Assembly: GCF_000620085.1 (NCBI RefSeq) | Contig: NZ_KK211064.1 | Location: forward strand, 294,272-358,271 | Source of the DNA: Marinobacterium jannaschii DSM 6295 | GTDB taxonomy: Bacteria; Pseudomonadota; Gammaproteobacteria; Pseudomonadales; Balneatricaceae | Direction of reading: 5' to 3' | Length of the DNA stretch: 64,000 nucleotides | Shown: in pieces, positions 17,290 to 27,633 of the stretch | Layout of the letters: each line of letters starts with the position of its first letter | How positions within the stretch are numbered: the stretch's first letter is position 1 | The notes under the pieces: generated by a model | Told to the model about the DNA's origin: nothing | Databases searched by the model: none | What the model saw: only the letters and a program-made list of their open reading frames with translations | Program-made: the position numbers and the translations under genes

Positions 17290-18390
17290 CTAGTCTTGGT
17301 ACAGGCTGTCGCAGATGCGTTTCAGCTGAGCTTCCAGAGCTGCGCGATCATCAGCTGCCAGGTTCAGGTGACCCACCTTACGTCCGGGACGCAGCGACTT
17401 GTTGTACACATGGTGCTGTACATTGCTCTCGCTGACGATCTCTTTCGGCGCTTCAATACCCAGCAGGTTTACCATAGCGGCATGCTGGTTATTGGTGGTG
17501 TTGCCCAGACCGAAATCACAGATGGCCCGCAGGTGGTTCTCGAACTGGCTGCAGATACCCGCGCCCTGAGTCCAGTGGCCGCTGTTATGCACGCGAGGTG
17601 CCAGTTCGTTGACGATCAGCTCGTCACCGGCCTGGAACATCTCGATTGCGATCACGCCGACATATCCCAGCGCGTTCAGCACTTTATCGGCGATCTCTTT
17701 AGCTTTCGCATGCAACGCCGCTTCGGCATCGGCGGGGGCAAGTGAACTCCACAGAATTCCGTTGCGGTGCTCATTTTCTGTCAGCGGGTAGAAGACACAG
17801 TCGCCGGAGGCGTTGCGTGCAGCGATCAGGGACAGCTCGCGGCAGAAATCGACACGGCCTTCGATCACTACTTCAGGCAGGCTGTCGGCCTTAGCGGCCA
17901 GATCGTTCAGGTCGTCATCGCTGCGCAGCACCCACTGGCCGTAGCCGTCATAACCCTCTTCACAGGTTTTGACGAACACCGGGTAACCCAGTGCTTTAAC
18001 ACCGGAACTCAGTTCCTCTGCATTGTTTGCCAGATGGAACGGAGCGGTCCGGATACCCAGTGAGTTGAGGAAGGTCTTCTCACGGCCACGATGCTGGCAG
18101 TATTTGATCGCATCAGGGTCAGGCGATACGGAGCAGTGCGGTTTCAGGGTGTTCAGCAGCGCCACATCAACGTGCTCGCGCTCTACTGTCACTACTTCAG
18201 GCTTCCCCAGCGCTGCAAACAAGGCTTCGCCTTCCATCTCAGGCGTGCGCTCGACAATAGTGCCCAGCCCTTTTACACAGTCAGTGCCTTCGCCGGGCTC
18301 TGCAAGAAAGGTAAAGCTATGGCCCATGGGCCAGCCTGCCAGAGCCATCATCCGTGCCAGCTGACCGCATCCAACAATAGCAACGTGCAT
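17290..18390 (-). CDS. purK: N5-carboxyaminoimidazole ribonucleotide synthase
   Basis: 366 residues of the ATP-grasp superfamily. It starts with the nucleotide-fold motif VAIVGCGQLARMMALAG, and contains YPVFVKTCEEGYDGYGQWVL (ATP-binding loop) and FQAGDELIVNELAPRVHNSGHWTQ, the PurK-specific metal and substrate region. It converts AIR, bicarbonate and ATP to N5-CAIR in purine synthesis. Its ATG overlaps the purE stop codon (TAATG), so the pair is translationally coupled. Confidence 0.95.
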   Translation of the reverse strand: MHVAIVGCGQLARMMALAGWPMGHSFTFLAEPGEGTDCVKGLGTIVERTPEMEGEALFAALGKPEVVTVEREHVDVALLNTLKPHCSVSPDPDAIKYCQHRGREKTFLNSLGIRTAPFHLANNAEELSSGVKALGYPVFVKTCEEGYDGYGQWVLRSDDDLNDLAAKADSLPEVVIEGRVDFCRELSLIAARNASGDCVFYPLTENEHRNGILWSSLAPADAEAALHAKAKEIADKVLNALGYVGVIAIEMFQAGDELIVNELAPRVHNSGHWTQGAGICSQFENHLRAICDFGLGNTTNNQHAAMVNLLGIEAPKEIVSESNVQHHVYNKSLRPGRKVGHLNLAADDRAALEAQLKRICDSLYQD

Positions 18391-18872
18391 TATTCTACCT
18401 CGACCGGAACGCTGTCAGTCTGGGCTTTACGCCAGTCCTGCAGACGCTGGCTCAGCTCTGCATCTTTCAGGGCCAGCATCTGCGCGGCCATCAGGCCGGC
18501 ATTATAAGCACCTGCACCACCGATCGCCTGACAGGCAACGGCAACACCGCGAGGCATCTGAACCATAGACAGCAGGCTGTCCAGGCCTTTGATATTCTTG
18601 CTGGCAACGGGCACGGCAATAACAGGCAGGTGAGTCATAGAGGCAGCCATACCTGCCAGGTGAGCGGCACCGCCAGCGCCTGCAATAATCACCTCGATGC
18701 CATTGTTATGGGCTTCGGAGGCAAACTGGAACAAACGCTCAGGCGTTCGGTGTGCAGAAACCACTTTAGCTTCAAACTCTACACCCAGCTCTTCCAGTGG
18801 CTTGGTCGCTTCTTGCATGGTTGGCCAGTCAGAGCGGGAGCCCATGATAATGGCGACGGAGACTTTACTCAT
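18390..18872 (-). CDS. purE: N5-carboxyaminoimidazole ribonucleotide mutase
   Basis: 160 residues, the class I PurE size. The substrate-binding segment [12 protein letters not shown] and the active-site region [12 protein letters not shown] (with the catalytic histidine) are intact, as is [17 protein letters not shown]. It isomerises N5-CAIR to CAIR as an octamer. First gene of purEK; its ribosome site (AGGAAA) lies within 20 bases of ATG 18872. No PurR-type operator is visible upstream. Confidence 0.96.
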   Translation of the reverse strand: MSKVSVAIIMGSRSDWPTMQEATKPLEELGVEFEAKVVSAHRTPERLFQFASEAHNNGIEVIIAGAGGAAHLAGMAASMTHLPVIAVPVASKNIKGLDSLLSMVQMPRGVAVACQAIGGAGAYNAGLMAAQMLALKDAELSQRLQDWRKAQTDSVPVEVE

Positions 18873-18899
18873 GTTTGTTACCTGTTTCCTCTTGGCTTA

Positions 18900-19266
18900 T
18901 GCCAGAAATTCAATGATCAGTGCGCTGTTAAAGAGGGAGTGCCCGCCAACAAATGAAAGAGAAAGTGGTGTTCAAAAAGTGTTGATTCACACTGGCCCTC
19001 TAGGCCGTCGACAGAATGAAGTTAACGGGTAACTGTCCATTCAGCCGCGATGGATGTTCCTGGTCCTGCGCCCAAGGGCGGCATGATAACACCAAAGCGA
19101 TTAAGAGAGGAGTCGTACAAGCGTAGCCGCCCGATTCATGATGCGACGACATGACCGGATGCAAAGAGGAATAGGGTCGGATCAGCGGGAAAAGTGCAAC
19201 GAATAGCGGTCTTGTCTTTCCGTGCCCGGAATTGTTCGTCGATAAAGGAGTATGGGACGAGAGTGC
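18900..19266. other. Non-coding stretch upstream of the tRNA-tail repeats
   Basis: I find no supportable gene here. Frames are short and lack ribosome sites. The segment lies downstream of tRNA-Phe in the direction of tRNA transcription and upstream of purE. It contains no recognisable insertion sequence or integrase remnant. Confidence 0.5.
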
Positions 19267-19492
19267 AGCGTCGAATAATCGAGAACGTAGTTCGATGACG
19301 TCGGATTAATTTCGCAGGGGCCAGAAACAACAAAGGCCTGCATTTTGAGTGCAAGCCTTGAAGTAAGTGGTGCCCAGGGATGGAATAGATCGGGGCCACC
19401 ATGGTCGTCGACACTACACTTTTCTAAGTGCCAGATACAACAAAGCCCCGCTAGGAGGCGAGGCTTGGAAGTAAGTGGTGCCCAGAGACGGA
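19267..19492. repeat. Tandem repeat copy 1 containing a copy of the tRNA-Phe 3' end
   Basis: This 226-bp unit is repeated at 19557-19782 with only a few base differences visible (for example near 19307 and 19445). Its right end (19476-19492) repeats the last 17 bases of the tRNA-Phe gene including CCA, after which similarity stops. Inside, at 19368-19378, is a second shorter match to the tRNA end (TGGTGCCCAGG), and each tRNA-end copy is followed, on the minus strand, by a terminator-like hairpin and a TTTGTTG tail. Confidence 0.85.
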
Positions 19493-19556
19493 TCAATGGC
19501 CGCAGGCCATTAACACATCGGAGCGAAGCGACGATAGCCCGAAGGGTGAGACGCGT

Positions 19557-19782
19557 AGCGTCGAATAATCGAGAACGTAGTTCGATGACGTCGGATAAAT
19601 TTCGCAGGGGCCAGAAACAACAAAGGCCTGCATTTTGAGTGCAAGCCTTGAAGTAAGTGGTGCCCAGGGATGGAATAGATCGGGGCCACCATGGTCGTCG
19701 ACACTACACTTTTCTAAGTGCCAGATACAACAAATCCCCGCTAGGAGGCGAGGCTTGGAAGTAAGTGGTGCCCAGAGACGGA
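19557..19782. repeat. Tandem repeat copy 2, ending in the functional tRNA-Phe gene
   Basis: This unit starts 290 bases after copy 1. Its right end is the real 3' end of the tRNA-Phe gene. The 64 bases between copies (19493-19556) are not repeated. The layout, where each repeat holds the 3' end of the neighbouring tRNA, resembles the tyrT-distal repeats of E. coli. Confidence 0.85.
19731..19753 (-). terminator. Terminator downstream of tRNA-Phe
   Basis: On the minus strand CCTCGC and GCGGGG form a six-pair stem around CTCCTA, followed by ATTTGTTG, 12 bases after the CCA end of the tRNA. A similar hairpin with a 10-bp stem lies at 19624-19650, and both recur 290 bases away in copy 1. Confidence 0.6.
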
Positions 19783-19841
19783 ATCGAACCGCCGACACGG
19801 GGATTTTCAATCCCCTGCTCTACCGACTGAGCTATCTGGGC
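19766..19841 (-). tRNA. tRNA-Phe (GAA)
   Basis: 76 bases on the minus strand with encoded CCA. Acceptor stem GCCCAGA/TCTGGGC, D-loop AGCTCAGTCGGTAGAGC, anticodon stem GGGGA/TCCCC with loop TTGAAAA (anticodon GAA), T-arm GGCGGTTCGATTCCGTC. All four stems pair. Its own promoter lies just upstream. Confidence 0.97.
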
Positions 19842-19856
19842 AACGTGTGGGAGCGG

Positions 19857-19885
19857 ATTATTCAGGTTTCCCGGAAAGCTGTCAA
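19857..19885 (-). promoter_or_regulatory. Sigma-70 promoter of tRNA-Phe
   Basis: On the minus strand TTGACA (19885-19880), a 17-base spacer and AATAAT (19862-19857) precede the tRNA. The GC-rich segment after the -10 box is the kind of discriminator seen in stringently controlled stable RNA genes. Confidence 0.8.
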
Positions 19886-20006
19886 CACTTTAATGCATTG
19901 TTTTTTAATATTTTTTCAGGCTGTACAAATATTAAACGATGCTGTCTGAGGATTGACCAGATGCGGGGATTTAAGCTGTATGTACGGGCTGCTGTGAGGC
20001 AGAAAC

Positions 20007-20035
20007 AAAACCGCCCTGCAGCGCAGGGCGGTTTT
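20007..20035 (-). terminator. Terminator of yggX
   Basis: AAAACCGCCCTGC pairs perfectly with its complement around a 3-base loop, and the minus strand continues TTTTGTTTC. It is 43 bases beyond the yggX stop. Confidence 0.85.
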
Positions 20036-20078
20036 GCTGAACGCGAGTACCGGCGGGTAGCCGGCCTGTAACCCGGCG

Positions 20079-20351
20079 TTATTTCTGCTCCGGTGTCAGG
20101 CCTTCGGCTTTTTCGTAATCGCCGCCGGTCATGAACTTGTCCATCTGTTCCTGCAGGTAGGTGCGGGTGGCCGGGTCCATCATGTTCAGGTGCTTTTCAT
20201 TGATCAGCGTGGTCTGGTGGGCAAGCCACTCCTGCCAGGCTTTCTTCGAGACATTTTCAAAAATATCCTGACCTTTAGGGCCGGGATAAGGTGCGCGGTC
20301 CAGCCCTTCCAGCTCTTCCTTAAATTTACGGCACATTACGGTACGGGTCAT
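20079..20351 (-). CDS. yggX: Fe(2+)-trafficking / oxidative damage protection protein
   Basis: 90 residues starting [10 protein letters not shown] with the family's single conserved cysteine at position 7, then [17 protein letters not shown] and [19 protein letters not shown], all diagnostic of YggX. The protein protects iron-sulfur enzymes and supports iron handling. An upstream in-frame start at 20468 adds unrelated residues. In many gammaproteobacteria yggX directly follows mutY; here a 3.3-kb GGDEF-EAL gene lies between them. Confidence 0.95.
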   Translation of the reverse strand: MTRTVMCRKFKEELEGLDRAPYPGPKGQDIFENVSKKAWQEWLAHQTTLINEKHLNMMDPATRTYLQEQMDKFMTGGDYEKAEGLTPEQK

Positions 20352-20479
20352 CGGTAGTCTCCAGAGATGTTCGATCATAGCGGCTGGCGGCAGTTTACAG
20401 GCCGGCCGGGCCACTATTGCTTCATTGCTGACAGTTATACCAGAGCGCCGCCACGCCTTCCATGCCACGTTTTGCAGGG

Positions 20480-23400
20480 TTATTCAGCCGGGATGATCGC
20501 CTGTAGTTGCTGTAATGGCGCCGGGCGGGCGATACCGTAACCCTGAGCGTAATCGACGCCGATCTGCTGCAGCACCTGCAGCGCGGCCTCGTCTTCGACG
20601 AATTCTGCGACCGTAGTCATCTGCATGCTGTGGCCGATATTGTTGATCGCTTCGACGAAGGTGCGGTCGTGGGGATCGGTAGCGATATCCCTGACGAAAC
20701 TACCGTCTATCTTCAGGAAGTCCACCGGGAGCTGTTTAAGGTAGCCGAAGGAGGACATGCCGGTGCCGAAGTCGTCCAGGGCAAACCGGATTCCCTGGCG
20801 TTGCAGGCGGTGAATAAAGTCACTGGCCTTGCTGAGATTGGCAATGGCGGCCGTTTCCGTGATCTCGAAACAGATTTTATGGTTGGGCAGGCTGGATTGC
20901 CGCAACCGCCGGCTGACGAAGTCGGTGAAGGCGGCATCGCAGATGGACTGACCGGAGAGGTTTATCGAGCACATGCTCAGGGCGTCCAGCGCTTCGGGGC
21001 TGCTTTCAAAGAAATCCAGCGCCAGTTCGACCGTACGGCGGTCCAGGGTGCTGATCAGGTGATAGCGTTCGGCGGCGGGCAGGAAGGCTCCGGGCGGGAT
21101 CAGATTGCCTTTTTCGTCACGCATCCGCAGCAGGACTTCGCAGAATGCGCTGTGCTGGTTGTCGCGGCTGACCGGTTCGATACGCTGCTGGAAGAGCAGG
21201 AAGCGATTCTGTTCCAGTGCAGTATTCAGGCGAGCAGCCCAGGACATCTCGCCACTGCGCCGGCTGGATTCCTGATCGAATTCGGTGACGGTATGAATCC
21301 GGTTACGGCCGCTGTCCTTGGCGATATAACAGGCCATATCTGCCCGTGCCAACGTGGCGTTGTAGTCGATACCGGCCCTCAGCGGGACCAGTCCGATACT
21401 GCAGCCAAGCTCGAATACCTTGTCATCACGCACAAAGCGGAACGCCTTTACGGTTTTACGAATATGCTCGGCCCGCTGTTGCGCCTGTTCGGTGTTGCAG
21501 TCAGTCAGCAGCAGGCCGAATTCGTCGCCGCCCAGCCTCGCCAGTGTATCGCCGGGCTCTATCTGTTTCTGTAGCAGGGCGGTCAGCTGTATCAGCAGAT
21601 GATCACCGGCAAGGTGACCGCAGGTATCGTTGACCAGCTTGAACTGATCCAGATCCATATACAGCAGCGCATGCTGACCGTTTCCGGCGGCGGCCTTGCA
21701 GCGCTGTTCAAACTCGCTGCGGTTGATCAGGCCGGTCAGGGCGTCGTGACGGGCACGGTAATCCAGTTCGGATGCCAGCGCAGTCAGCTCGCTGACATCG
21801 TGTAACACCACCACTATGCCTTCCTGCTTGCCGCAGACTTCGATGCGGCTGGCACTGCACTGCAGGTGGAGGCGCGGCTGTCGGTCGATATAGCCCTGCA
21901 GCTGGGTGTATTGACGCTGGCTCCGGGTTTGTTCTATCAGCTGTTCGACGGCACCCGCCTCGTCCGCGGAGGGGGAGTCGGTTTCCAGCTGCAGTATGCC
22001 GGTCAGCGGCCGGCCGACCGCCAGGTTGCTCTGCAGTCCGAGCTGCTGCTGTGCGGTGGCGTTGAGGCTGAGGATCTCGCCCTGATTATTCAGTGTGATA
22101 ACACCATCGGCGATGGAGCTGAGGGTGATCTGAGAGCGTTCTTTCTCATGCATCAGGGCGACCTGGGCGGCGCTGAGCTCCTTGTAACGCTGGGACAGGC
22201 GCTGGTTGGTGCGTTGCAGGGCGCGGATACCGAGAAAGATCCCCAGCGCCAGGCCCAGGGTGGTGAGCAGCAGTAAAGAGGTTTCGTTGGTATGGCTGGC
22301 GTTTCTCGGCGTCAGATAGAGTTGCAGGCCATGGCCCGGGGTGGTCAGCTGGCGCTGAACCCGCTGCCGGGGAGGCTGGGCAGGCTTGTTATCCCGGTGA
22401 CGAATGCTGACCTCATATTTTTGTGCCAGCGTCGGGGGGATGATCGCCTGCAGCAGTTTCTCAACATCATAGACGGCGACAATCAGGCCTTCGAAGCGGT
22501 TTTGTTTATACACCGGATACCAGGTTTCAAATGATTGCATCCCCTGGATGTTTTTAAACATATCGGTGTAGACCGCGCGGCGGGTTTCCTTGGCCAGCAG
22601 CGCGGCGCGACGCGGGGCTTCCAGGCTGATGGTCAGGCCAAGTATCTGGGCATTGCCCTGGCGTGGCGTGACCTCCTCAATCACCAGGTCGCTGCCGACC
22701 CGAGTGAGGTTCTTCAATTCCGGATGATCGGCGACAAAGCGTCCGCCACGACTTGAGAACTGGAGCAGATCAAGCTGGCCCAGACTGTGTTCTTCTGCCA
22801 GCAGGCTGAGGTAACTCTGGTTATCGGCCAGGCGCTGATAGATCAGCTGTCGGATGCGGTTGGCGGCATCATAGCTTTGCAGCATGCGGTTGTTGCGATC
22901 GGAATCGTTATAGGCCTTCAGCCCGGCGATACCAAGCAGGATAAAGGCGATCGACAGCGCGGCAGGTGTCAGCCAGTGGTTGTAGCGGCGCAATATAATC
23001 GCCAGAAAGATCAGCAACAGACCGGCGGCAACCAGCAGGTTAATGATTAACGCAGACTCGTCACCGGTGTGGTGATGCGGGTTGGTCTTCAGGGCCAGCT
23101 GCCATTCGGCATTCGACAGTGAAATTGAGGTAATCGCGGCCGTGCCATCCTCAAACAGTTCCTGATTGCCGAGGGCGATTGCAGTCCCGTCCGGGGCTGA
23201 GTTGCGCAGTGCAAACTGGTGCTCCGCTTCCAGCTCATTCAGGCCGACCTGCTGACTTAGCCGACGCCAGTCGATGACCAGTATCGCCAGTCCCCAGTAG
23301 CGTTCCGCATCCGCTCCGAGAAAGATTGGCTGGCGCAGGATGACCCCATGACCACCCTGTAACAGCGCATAGGGGCCGGCAAGCGTTGCCGTGCGACTGG

Positions 23401-23803
23401 TGATCGCTTTCTGCACCTGGGCACTCTGACCCGGGGTGGCGGTCAGGTTCAGCCCGAGTACCTGCTGATTTCCGGCCAGAGGATAGACATGGCTGATGAT
23501 GCTGTCCCGTGCCAGTTCCAGTGCCAGCAATTCACTGTCGCCGGAAAACATCTCGCGGGTCGCATCTTCAAAAGCGCTCTGTGAGATTTCCGGATTTCGA
23601 CGGGCCAGCTCGCTCAGGGCTTCCAGCAGGTAGTGCTTGCGGTTAAGGCTGGACTGGATGCGACTGGCCAGATCACTCAGTTGTTGGTCATCGGGTTCGT
23701 TGGCCGGACCGGCGAAAGTGGAGGTGATATTCAGCAGGCAGGTTACGACAATTGTGACCAGCAATATAACGGATTTTAAAAAGCTGACTTTCTTTGCGGG
23801 CAC
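20480..23803 (-). CDS. Membrane-bound GGDEF-EAL protein with PAS and periplasmic sensor regions
   Basis: 1107 residues. Order: signal/membrane helix (about 7-31), periplasmic region, a pair of membrane helices (about 250-298), second periplasmic region (about 305-500), a membrane helix (about 508-530), PAS (about 555-675), GGDEF (about 685-845) and EAL (about 870-1100). The cyclase motif is intact ([13 protein letters not shown]), but the inhibitory I-site RxxD is ExxD here (EPGD). The EAL domain keeps EVLLR, the metal ligands in SINLSGQ, EITET, LDDFGTG, and the lysine in FLKIDGSFV, so phosphodiesterase activity is likely. It lies between mutY and yggX, 128 bases from yggX. Confidence 0.92.
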   Translation of the reverse strand: MPAKKVSFLKSVILLVTIVVTCLLNITSTFAGPANEPDDQQLSDLASRIQSSLNRKHYLLEALSELARRNPEISQSAFEDATREMFSGDSELLALELARDSIISHVYPLAGNQQVLGLNLTATPGQSAQVQKAITSRTATLAGPYALLQGGHGVILRQPIFLGADAERYWGLAILVIDWRRLSQQVGLNELEAEHQFALRNSAPDGTAIALGNQELFEDGTAAITSISLSNAEWQLALKTNPHHHTGDESALIINLLVAAGLLLIFLAIILRRYNHWLTPAALSIAFILLGIAGLKAYNDSDRNNRMLQSYDAANRIRQLIYQRLADNQSYLSLLAEEHSLGQLDLLQFSSRGGRFVADHPELKNLTRVGSDLVIEEVTPRQGNAQILGLTISLEAPRRAALLAKETRRAVYTDMFKNIQGMQSFETWYPVYKQNRFEGLIVAVYDVEKLLQAIIPPTLAQKYEVSIRHRDNKPAQPPRQRVQRQLTTPGHGLQLYLTPRNASHTNETSLLLLTTLGLALGIFLGIRALQRTNQRLSQRYKELSAAQVALMHEKERSQITLSSIADGVITLNNQGEILSLNATAQQQLGLQSNLAVGRPLTGILQLETDSPSADEAGAVEQLIEQTRSQRQYTQLQGYIDRQPRLHLQCSASRIEVCGKQEGIVVVLHDVSELTALASELDYRARHDALTGLINRSEFEQRCKAAAGNGQHALLYMDLDQFKLVNDTCGHLAGDHLLIQLTALLQKQIEPGDTLARLGGDEFGLLLTDCNTEQAQQRAEHIRKTVKAFRFVRDDKVFELGCSIGLVPLRAGIDYNATLARADMACYIAKDSGRNRIHTVTEFDQESSRRSGEMSWAARLNTALEQNRFLLFQQRIEPVSRDNQHSAFCEVLLRMRDEKGNLIPPGAFLPAAERYHLISTLDRRTVELALDFFESSPEALDALSMCSINLSGQSICDAAFTDFVSRRLRQSSLPNHKICFEITETAAIANLSKASDFIHRLQRQGIRFALDDFGTGMSSFGYLKQLPVDFLKIDGSFVRDIATDPHDRTFVEAINNIGHSMQMTTVAEFVEDEAALQVLQQIGVDYAQGYGIARPAPLQQLQAIIPAE

Positions 23804-24025
23804 AGGTTGGGGTTCTCTGACGGCACTGGCGGAACTGCATGTATCCTTTTTAGAGTCAGGCCGATTGTCGAACTGTTTAAACTACTAAACCGGCATCACT
23901 TCGACAATGAGAAGGCGATTTTAATATGAGGTTTCAATCATTATTCTGATCTGATGCGGCTGCAGCGTCTGGCGGCCGTAGTAAGCGGCGGCACAGCCGA
24001 TGCGAGCCTGAGGCAGAGCCTGTGA

Positions 24026-25060
24026 CTATTTGTGCAGTAGTTTTTTAACCGGTGCCGCCAGACCGATACTGGCAGGATTTTGCGGGTTGTACCAACAGGT
24101 CGCGTGCTGTTCCATCACGCCATCGGCGCTCTCGCTGAGGCGGATCTTCACCGGGGTGATATCCAGATGAAAGTGGCTGAAGGTATGGCGCAATGGTTGC
24201 TGCGGCTGGGCACTGTCCGGATCGATCTGCAGGCCGGTTTCGCCGAGGGTATCGCGCAGGTCCTGTACCTGCGGCAGGCTCCAGAGCCCCCCCCAGAGTC
24301 CTGTTGGCGGGCGCTGATAGAGCAGGATCTCACCCTGTTCGTTGTGGATAATCAGCATCAGGGTCTGTTTGATCGGAATCTCTTTCTTTGGTCGTGGTGC
24401 CGGTAGTTTATCCACAATACCGCGGGCAAAGGCACCGCAGTGTTGTTGCAGCGGGCAGAGCAGGCAGCTGGGTTTGCTGCGGGTGCAGAGGGTAGCGCCC
24501 AGATCCATCATCGCCTGGGTGTAGTCGCCGCAGCGCTGGGCCGGGGTGTTGCGTTCAGCATACTGCCACAGTTGTTTCTGCACGGCCGTGGTCCCCGGCC
24601 AGCCGGTCACGGCATAGAAACGCGCCAGTACCCGTTTGACGTTGCCATCGAGTATCGCCGCCCGTTTGCCGGTGGAGATCGACAGCACCGCTCCGGCGGT
24701 GGAGCGGCCGATGCCTGGCAGCTCTTCCAGCCCTTCGACTGTCTGGGGGAATTCGCCGTTACAGTTATTCACAACCTGCTGCGCCGCCTTATGCAGGTTA
24801 CGGGCACGGGCGTAGTAGCCTAAACCTGTCCACAGGTGCAGTACTTCATCGATATCCGCTTCGGCCAGGCTGTGGACATCGGGAAAGCGCTCGGTAAAGC
24901 GCTCGAAGTAGGGGATCACCGTGGCGACCTGGGTCTGCTGCAGCATGATCTCTGAGATCCAGGTGTGGTAGGCGGTCTTATTGGCCTGCCAGGGCAGGTC
25001 GTGGCGGCCATTTTCATCGAACCAGTCCAGTACGGCTGTGGAAAACTCTATCGGTGTCAT
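24026..25060 (-). CDS. mutY: Adenine DNA glycosylase
   Basis: 344 residues. Catalytic glutamate in [12 protein letters not shown], helix-hairpin-helix [15 protein letters not shown] followed by LDGNVKRVL with the catalytic aspartate, the 4Fe-4S cysteine cluster (C-x6-C-x2-C-x5-[18 protein letters not shown]), and a C-terminal Nudix-like 8-oxoG recognition domain ([19 protein letters not shown]). It removes adenine opposite 8-oxoguanine. It lies downstream of asmA, behind the asmA terminator, so it should have its own promoter in 25061-25210. Confidence 0.96.
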   Translation of the reverse strand: MTPIEFSTAVLDWFDENGRHDLPWQANKTAYHTWISEIMLQQTQVATVIPYFERFTERFPDVHSLAEADIDEVLHLWTGLGYYARARNLHKAAQQVVNNCNGEFPQTVEGLEELPGIGRSTAGAVLSISTGKRAAILDGNVKRVLARFYAVTGWPGTTAVQKQLWQYAERNTPAQRCGDYTQAMMDLGATLCTRSKPSCLLCPLQQHCGAFARGIVDKLPAPRPKKEIPIKQTLMLIIHNEQGEILLYQRPPTGLWGGLWSLPQVQDLRDTLGETGLQIDPDSAQPQQPLRHTFSHFHLDITPVKIRLSESADGVMEQHATCWYNPQNPASIGLAAPVKKLLHK

Positions 25061-25211
25061 GCTGATCCCGGCGCTTCAGTGCTGTGAATAAAGTGGGTGC
25101 GATCATAGGCAGCGAGGCGGCAAGCTGCAAGGGGATCTGGGTTCTCGGAAAAAGAGCTTCGCTCACGGAGTGCACGACGACAAAGGCGGGGCTGTGGTGA
25201 GATCAGACCAT

Positions 25212-25242
25212 AAAAAAGCGGCAGGCTATCCGCCTGCCGCTT
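25212..25242 (-). terminator. Terminator of asmA
   Basis: AAGCGGCAGG and its complement form a 10-bp stem with a 7-base loop; the minus strand then runs TTTTTTAT. It lies 33 bases beyond the asmA stop. Confidence 0.85.
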
Positions 25243-25275
25243 ATGCTTTTTACCCGTAGCTCCGCCAATGGCGGC

Positions 25276-27462
25276 TTAGAACAGCCCTTTCAGCAGCTCT
25301 TTGGCTTTTTCTTCGCCGCCGAGTTTCTCTTTCAGCTTATCCTTCAGCTCGGTTTTCTTCTCTTTCAACTCAGTCTTTTTAGACTCGACCTTGTCGCCAT
25401 ATTTGTCTTTCAGCTCGGCTTTGGCCTTCTGCTTGAAGGCGTCCTTAAAGCCGCTGAGGTCTGGCCGACACATCTTGGCCGGGTCGTCGTCGAAGCCGCC
25501 CTTACAGTTCACCGGCCATTCGATGCCTTCGATCTTGTTGTTGATCGAACAGCTCTGCTTGAACAGGTTCTCTTCGATGATCAGGCCGAGGCGGTAGTCG
25601 AGGCTCTCTTTCGGCAGGTCGATACTGCCTTTACCGTTCAGCACCATAGCGTCGAGGTTGGCCTTGAGGTCTGGGTTGTTGACCACGCCATTGACGATTT
25701 TGGTGCTGGCGCTGAGGTTGGCGAACGGGGTGGAGCGATCCACCGGCTCCGGGTTAATGCCGAAAGCGGAGATCTTGTTCATCCCCTCGCAGACGGTATA
25801 AGCGATATCGATATCCTTCAGTACGCCGTCCTTCATCTGCACGCTGGCGGTACCGTTCATGCTGTGGACTATGTCATAGACCGAGCGGCCCTCGGCGCTG
25901 ATATCGGATTTGGCGCTGAGATTGCCGGTAACCATATCCTTATCCATCAGGTCCTTGAGTACATCACCAATCTGGATATTGCGGATATCCTTGGTACCGC
26001 TGATTCGCACCGGGGTCTTACGTACGTCCAGTGTGGCACTGTTGCGGATGGTGCCGCCGTACATATCGGCGTTGATGCGACGGGCATTAACCAGGCCGTT
26101 TTTAGCGCTGACCTCCAGCTGCAACTGGCTCAGGTCCATCTTATTGACCTTGAGCTTACCGAGGGCCAGGTCGGCATCCAGATTCAGGGCTTTCAGCGGC
26201 TCGACCGGGATCACCGGCTGTTTGGAGTAACGCTCGCCCTTGGCAGCCGGGCCGCTAGCGGACTGCTCGGATTTGGCCGCCTCTGTTTGTTCCGGCTGCG
26301 GAGGCAGGTAGCGGTCGGCATCGATGGCATCGCCTTTCAGTTTCAGCTTCAGGGCACCGGAAGTCAGACCGTAGCCGATGCTGCCGTTAAAGCGGGTGTC
26401 GTCCAGCTTCAGGCTCAGCGGGTTGAGGCTGATGCTGTCAGTGGTTCCGGCCAGCTTGGTGCTCAGGCTGACCCTGCGCAGCACATCCGGATCGGTGGTT
26501 TCGATCTCAGGCTGGCCCAGCGCCTTAAGCAGCTTTTTCGGGTCGAACTCGGCAATTGCCAGTTCGCCACTCAGCTGGGGCTTAGCGAAATTTTTCAGCT
26601 GCAGGTCGCCGCTGAGTTCGAGATCGTCGATCTCGATCGCCAGGTTCTTGATCACTGCCTGCTGGGGTTCAAGATCGGCTTCGATATCGCTGTGCAGCTT
26701 GAGTTGCATTGGTTTAGGCAGCAGCGCACCGGATAGGTCGAAGATCGCGTCGAGTCCGTTAACCTGGTAGTGCTGTTTTTCGATATCCAGCAGGAAGTTG
26801 GCTTTCAGCCGGGTATCGCTGGCGATCTGGATGGTCTTGCCATCAGCTCCCAGCTGCTCGGCGTGGAAGCTCAGCTCGGCCGGGAAATATTGCTGCAGGG
26901 CGATGCGGCCCGAATTCATATTGAATCGGCTGAGGATAAACTGGCTGCCGCTGAGTTTATCGTTATAGCGGATATTGGCGTCGCTGATCACCACGCTTTC
27001 GATATCGATCGCCAGCGGGGCTGCTTTGCTGCTGTCGGCACTGTCAGTCGCGGTGTCGGACTCAGGCTGCTTAGCCTGATCGCCACTCCAGTTATTACCG
27101 CTCTTGTCCTGCTGCAGACTCAGGTCGAGGCCATTGACCTGCAGGCTCTGCATTTTCACCTGGCCGCTGAACAGGGCGGGAATGCTGACGGCCAGCTGCG
27201 CCTGCTCCAGGCTGGCCAGCTGCGCTTTACCGGCATAGCGCAGGTTGAGCTGGTTCAGCTCCAGTCCCAGCCATGGATAGACCGACCAGCCGATCTCGCC
27301 GCCGATCTTCAGTTCAATACCGGCGTTGTCCAGCGCGGCTTTCTCAATCTCTGTCTTATATTCGTTGGGGTCGAAAAAGATCCCCAGTATTGCACCGCCC
27401 GCGACGCCCAGTACGACGAAAAACAGTACCAGTGCCAGCAGGATTTTAGTCAGGGTTTTCAT
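25276..27462 (-). CDS. asmA: AsmA family protein
   Basis: 728 residues from ATG 27462. One N-terminal membrane helix ([26 protein letters not shown]) is followed by the AsmA N-terminal domain ([21 protein letters not shown]) and a long beta-rich periplasmic region ending with the AsmA C-terminal domain ([38 protein letters not shown]). AsmA proteins are predicted bridge-like lipid carriers affecting the outer membrane. The last 60 residues are a lysine/glutamate-rich helix. Start 27462 is chosen because GGAGG precedes it; 27474 has none. Divergent from hisB. Confidence 0.9.
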   Translation of the reverse strand: MKTLTKILLALVLFFVVLGVAGGAILGIFFDPNEYKTEIEKAALDNAGIELKIGGEIGWSVYPWLGLELNQLNLRYAGKAQLASLEQAQLAVSIPALFSGQVKMQSLQVNGLDLSLQQDKSGNNWSGDQAKQPESDTATDSADSSKAAPLAIDIESVVISDANIRYNDKLSGSQFILSRFNMNSGRIALQQYFPAELSFHAEQLGADGKTIQIASDTRLKANFLLDIEKQHYQVNGLDAIFDLSGALLPKPMQLKLHSDIEADLEPQQAVIKNLAIEIDDLELSGDLQLKNFAKPQLSGELAIAEFDPKKLLKALGQPEIETTDPDVLRRVSLSTKLAGTTDSISLNPLSLKLDDTRFNGSIGYGLTSGALKLKLKGDAIDADRYLPPQPEQTEAAKSEQSASGPAAKGERYSKQPVIPVEPLKALNLDADLALGKLKVNKMDLSQLQLEVSAKNGLVNARRINADMYGGTIRNSATLDVRKTPVRISGTKDIRNIQIGDVLKDLMDKDMVTGNLSAKSDISAEGRSVYDIVHSMNGTASVQMKDGVLKDIDIAYTVCEGMNKISAFGINPEPVDRSTPFANLSASTKIVNGVVNNPDLKANLDAMVLNGKGSIDLPKESLDYRLGLIIEENLFKQSCSINNKIEGIEWPVNCKGGFDDDPAKMCRPDLSGFKDAFKQKAKAELKDKYGDKVESKKTELKEKKTELKDKLKEKLGGEEKAKELLKGLF

Positions 27463-27593
27463 GGTTGCCTCCATGGCCAGAACGCATGGCCCTATAGTAG
27501 CAGATGGCGGATGACAGGTAGAGGTAAGCGGGCTGACGCATTAGGCGGCGCAAATGGCGTTTTGTGCAGGCGGCATCCGGCGGCGATTGGTTG

Positions 27594-27599
27594 TATAAT
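27594..27599 (+). promoter_or_regulatory. Candidate -10 element for the his operon
   Basis: TATAAT preceded by TTG lies 35 bases upstream of the hisB ATG in the asmA-hisB divergent region. No good -35 is found at 16-18 bases, so this is tentative. No his leader peptide with histidine codons is visible. Confidence 0.35.
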
Positions 27600-27633
27600 G
27601 GGCGTTTTTCGTCGAACGTGTGGAGCAGCAAGA

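Noticed and set aside
19182..19810. Two similar minus-strand reading frames of about 105 codons through the tRNA-tail repeats (both containing WAPLTS)
   Set aside because: They are simply translations of the tRNA 3' end, hairpins and repeat body. No ribosome sites are present, and composition is unlike the genes nearby.
19860..20006. Possible integrated element boundary at tRNA-Phe
   Set aside because: The tRNA-end copies look like attachment sites, but no integrase, phage or plasmid gene lies between or beside them and the flanks are core genes.
25243..26736. 497-codon plus-strand frame opposite asmA
   Set aside because: A shadow of asmA. It has low-complexity hydrophobic repeats, no ribosome site and no family resemblance, while asmA in the other frame is a clear protein.
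26770..27633. Long open frame upstream of and in frame with hisB
   Set aside because: It is the antisense of asmA kept open by codon bias. HisB homologues start at 27634.
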